From the NCBI GenBank assembly GCA_012727745.1, contig JAAYGJ010000232.1:1-5598 (forward strand): DNA of 5,598 nucleotides. Reading direction: 5' to 3'. The position numbers were made by a program, and so were the translations under genes. Under the pieces are notes generated by a model, which was not told the origin of the DNA, did no database searches, and saw only the letters and a program-made list of their open reading frames with translations. Source of the DNA: Clostridia bacterium (GTDB taxonomy: Bacteria > Bacillota > DSM-521 > Neomoorellales > Neomoorellaceae). This document shows, piece by piece, positions 4,621 through 5,598 of this stretch. Positions within the stretch are counted from its first letter, which is position 1. Each line of letters begins with the position of its first letter.

Positions 4621-5598
4621 ATGATCGGCAAAATAAACGACGATTTTTTCAGGAAGGCTGTACTGCCGGCAACAGGGGCGTTGTCCCCGCAGGTAGTAGT
4701 GGGACCCCAGATGGGCGTTGATGCGGGAATTGTAAAAGTTGGCGATATGTATATGGCCATTGCTGAGGATCCCATTTTCCCCGGTCCCACCATGACGCCC
4801 GAAGACTTTGGCTGGATTACGGTGCATATTGGCGCCAGTGATGTAGCAGTAATGGGGATTGCCCCACGCTTTATGACTTATTCGCTGCTGATGCCTCCGG
4901 AGACGCCCGAAGATTATATAACCCGGCTGGTAAACAGCATCAGCGAAGTAGCACGGGAGCTGGGCATTGCCATTGTCGGCGGCCATACGGGTTTCTATAG
5001 CTCAGTTACGATACCTACTATCGGCGGGATTACCGTGTGGGGGCTGGGAGAAAGTTATATCACGCCGGCCCAGGCCAGGGTAGGCGATGCGGTGATAATT
5101 ACTAAAGGTGCCGCTATTGAGGCCGCTGCCCTGCTGGGCAGTGAGCTGGGAGACAGCCTGCGGGCAGCAGGTGTAGCAGCGGAACTGGTTGAACGGGCTG
5201 CCGGCAGGATAAAAGAAATGACTGTTGTCGTAGATGCCCGTCTGGCTATGAGTTGCAGCGGCGTCCATGCCATGCATGATGCCACCGAGGGCGGGCTGGC
5301 CAGGGGCCTGTGGGAAGTAGCTGAAGCTTCGGGAGTGGGGCTGGCGATTGAGCGAGCCAGAGTAATGCTGCCGCCTGAAATAGAAGCGGTTTGCCGTCAC
5401 TTCGGATTAAACCCTTACGAGATTATCAGCGAAGGCACTCTGGTTTTGACCGCAGAGCAGCAGGCTGTTGACGAGCTGTTGCATACCTATACAGAGGCGG
5501 GTATCCCGGCTGCTGTTATCGGCACAGTAGTGCCAAAAGATGAGGGCCGTTACTGGATTGAGCCGGATGGGCAGCGGCAGGCTCTTGTACCCCCGCCG
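4621..5598 (+). CDS. AIR synthase-related / HypE-like protein of the PurM-ThiL superfamily, TPP-regulated (3' end outside window)
   Basis: The frame is open from ATG 4621 to the window edge (326 residues, no stop seen); family members are about 330-350 residues, so little is missing. It belongs to the PurM/HypE/ThiL/SelD ATP-binding superfamily. Recognisable parts are MGVDAGIV (31-38, in place of the usual GDDAA), MAIAEDPIF (45-53, aligned with the TTD metal-binding strand), GWITVHIGASDVAVMGIAPR (64-83), LLMPPE (89-94), AIVGGHTGFY (117-126), VGDAVIITKG (154-163) starting the second domain, and DATEGGLARGLWEVAEASGVG (220-240), the typical C-domain helix. The GGHT and DATEGG motifs fit HypE-like proteins better than classical ThiL. 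The family binds ATP to activate a carboxamide, phosphate or carboxylate; the substrate here is unknown. The TPP riboswitch links it to thiamine synthesis, salvage or uptake. The ribosome binding site is GAGAGGAGAGAGG (4603-4615). No hyp genes are visible nearby. Confidence 0.88.
   Translation, partial: MIGKINDDFFRKAVLPATGALSPQVVVGPQMGVDAGIVKVGDMYMAIAEDPIFPGPTMTPEDFGWITVHIGASDVAVMGIAPRFMTYSLLMPPETPEDYITRLVNSISEVARELGIAIVGGHTGFYSSVTIPTIGGITVWGLGESYITPAQARVGDAVIITKGAAIEAAALLGSELGDSLRAAGVAAELVERAAGRIKEMTVVVDARLAMSCSGVHAMHDATEGGLARGLWEVAEASGVGLAIERARVMLPPEIEAVCRHFGLNPYEIISEGTLVLTAEQQAVDELLHTYTEAGIPAAVIGTVVPKDEGRYWIEPDGQRQALVPPP

Noticed and set aside
4594..5400. Several long minus-strand open frames opposite the HypE-like gene
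   Set aside because: They are shadows of a GC-richer plus-strand gene with clear family motifs. They overlap one another and have no ribosome binding sites or recognisable domains.

Overview
The window looks like chromosomal DNA of an anaerobic, spore-forming Firmicute (class Clostridia, possibly Peptococcaceae-like). This is inferred from gene content: strong AGGAGG-type ribosome binding sites, a DUF169 protein, a secreted copper-amine-oxidase-N / RsiV-like protein, a DUF3231 (spore-former) protein, and a TPP riboswitch with a Gram-positive style terminator switch. No rRNA, tRNA, CRISPR array or recognisable transposase was seen.

Layout. Positions 1-2081 hold three plus-strand genes with short gaps, probably one transcription unit: the 3' end of a PH-domain-like protein, a DUF169 protein, and an exported protein with a CuAO-N stalk domain followed by a DUF4163/DUF3298 (RsiV-like) region. 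Positions 2137-3014 hold two minus-strand genes: a 61-residue unknown protein and, 176 nt downstream of it, a DUF3231 protein. A 292-nt gene-free stretch (3015-3306) rich in inverted repeats separates these from a divergent plus-strand gene, 3307-4410. That gene encodes a full-length beta-class adenine methyltransferase of the CcrM / M.HinfI family (predicted target GANTC), with no restriction enzyme beside it. Positions 4417-4592 form a complete regulatory cassette: sigma-A promoter, TPP aptamer and intrinsic terminator. It precedes an AIR-synthase/HypE/ThiL-superfamily gene that runs off the right edge.

Most notable are (1) a solitary CcrM-like GANTC methyltransferase in an apparent Firmicute, with low GC relative to its neighbour and sparse GANTC sites around it, and (2) a TPP riboswitch that directly controls a HypE-like ATP-binding protein. 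The second places an uncharacterised PurM-superfamily enzyme in thiamine metabolism. The inverted-repeat-rich leader upstream of the methyltransferase is a weaker candidate for a structured RNA or regulatory site.
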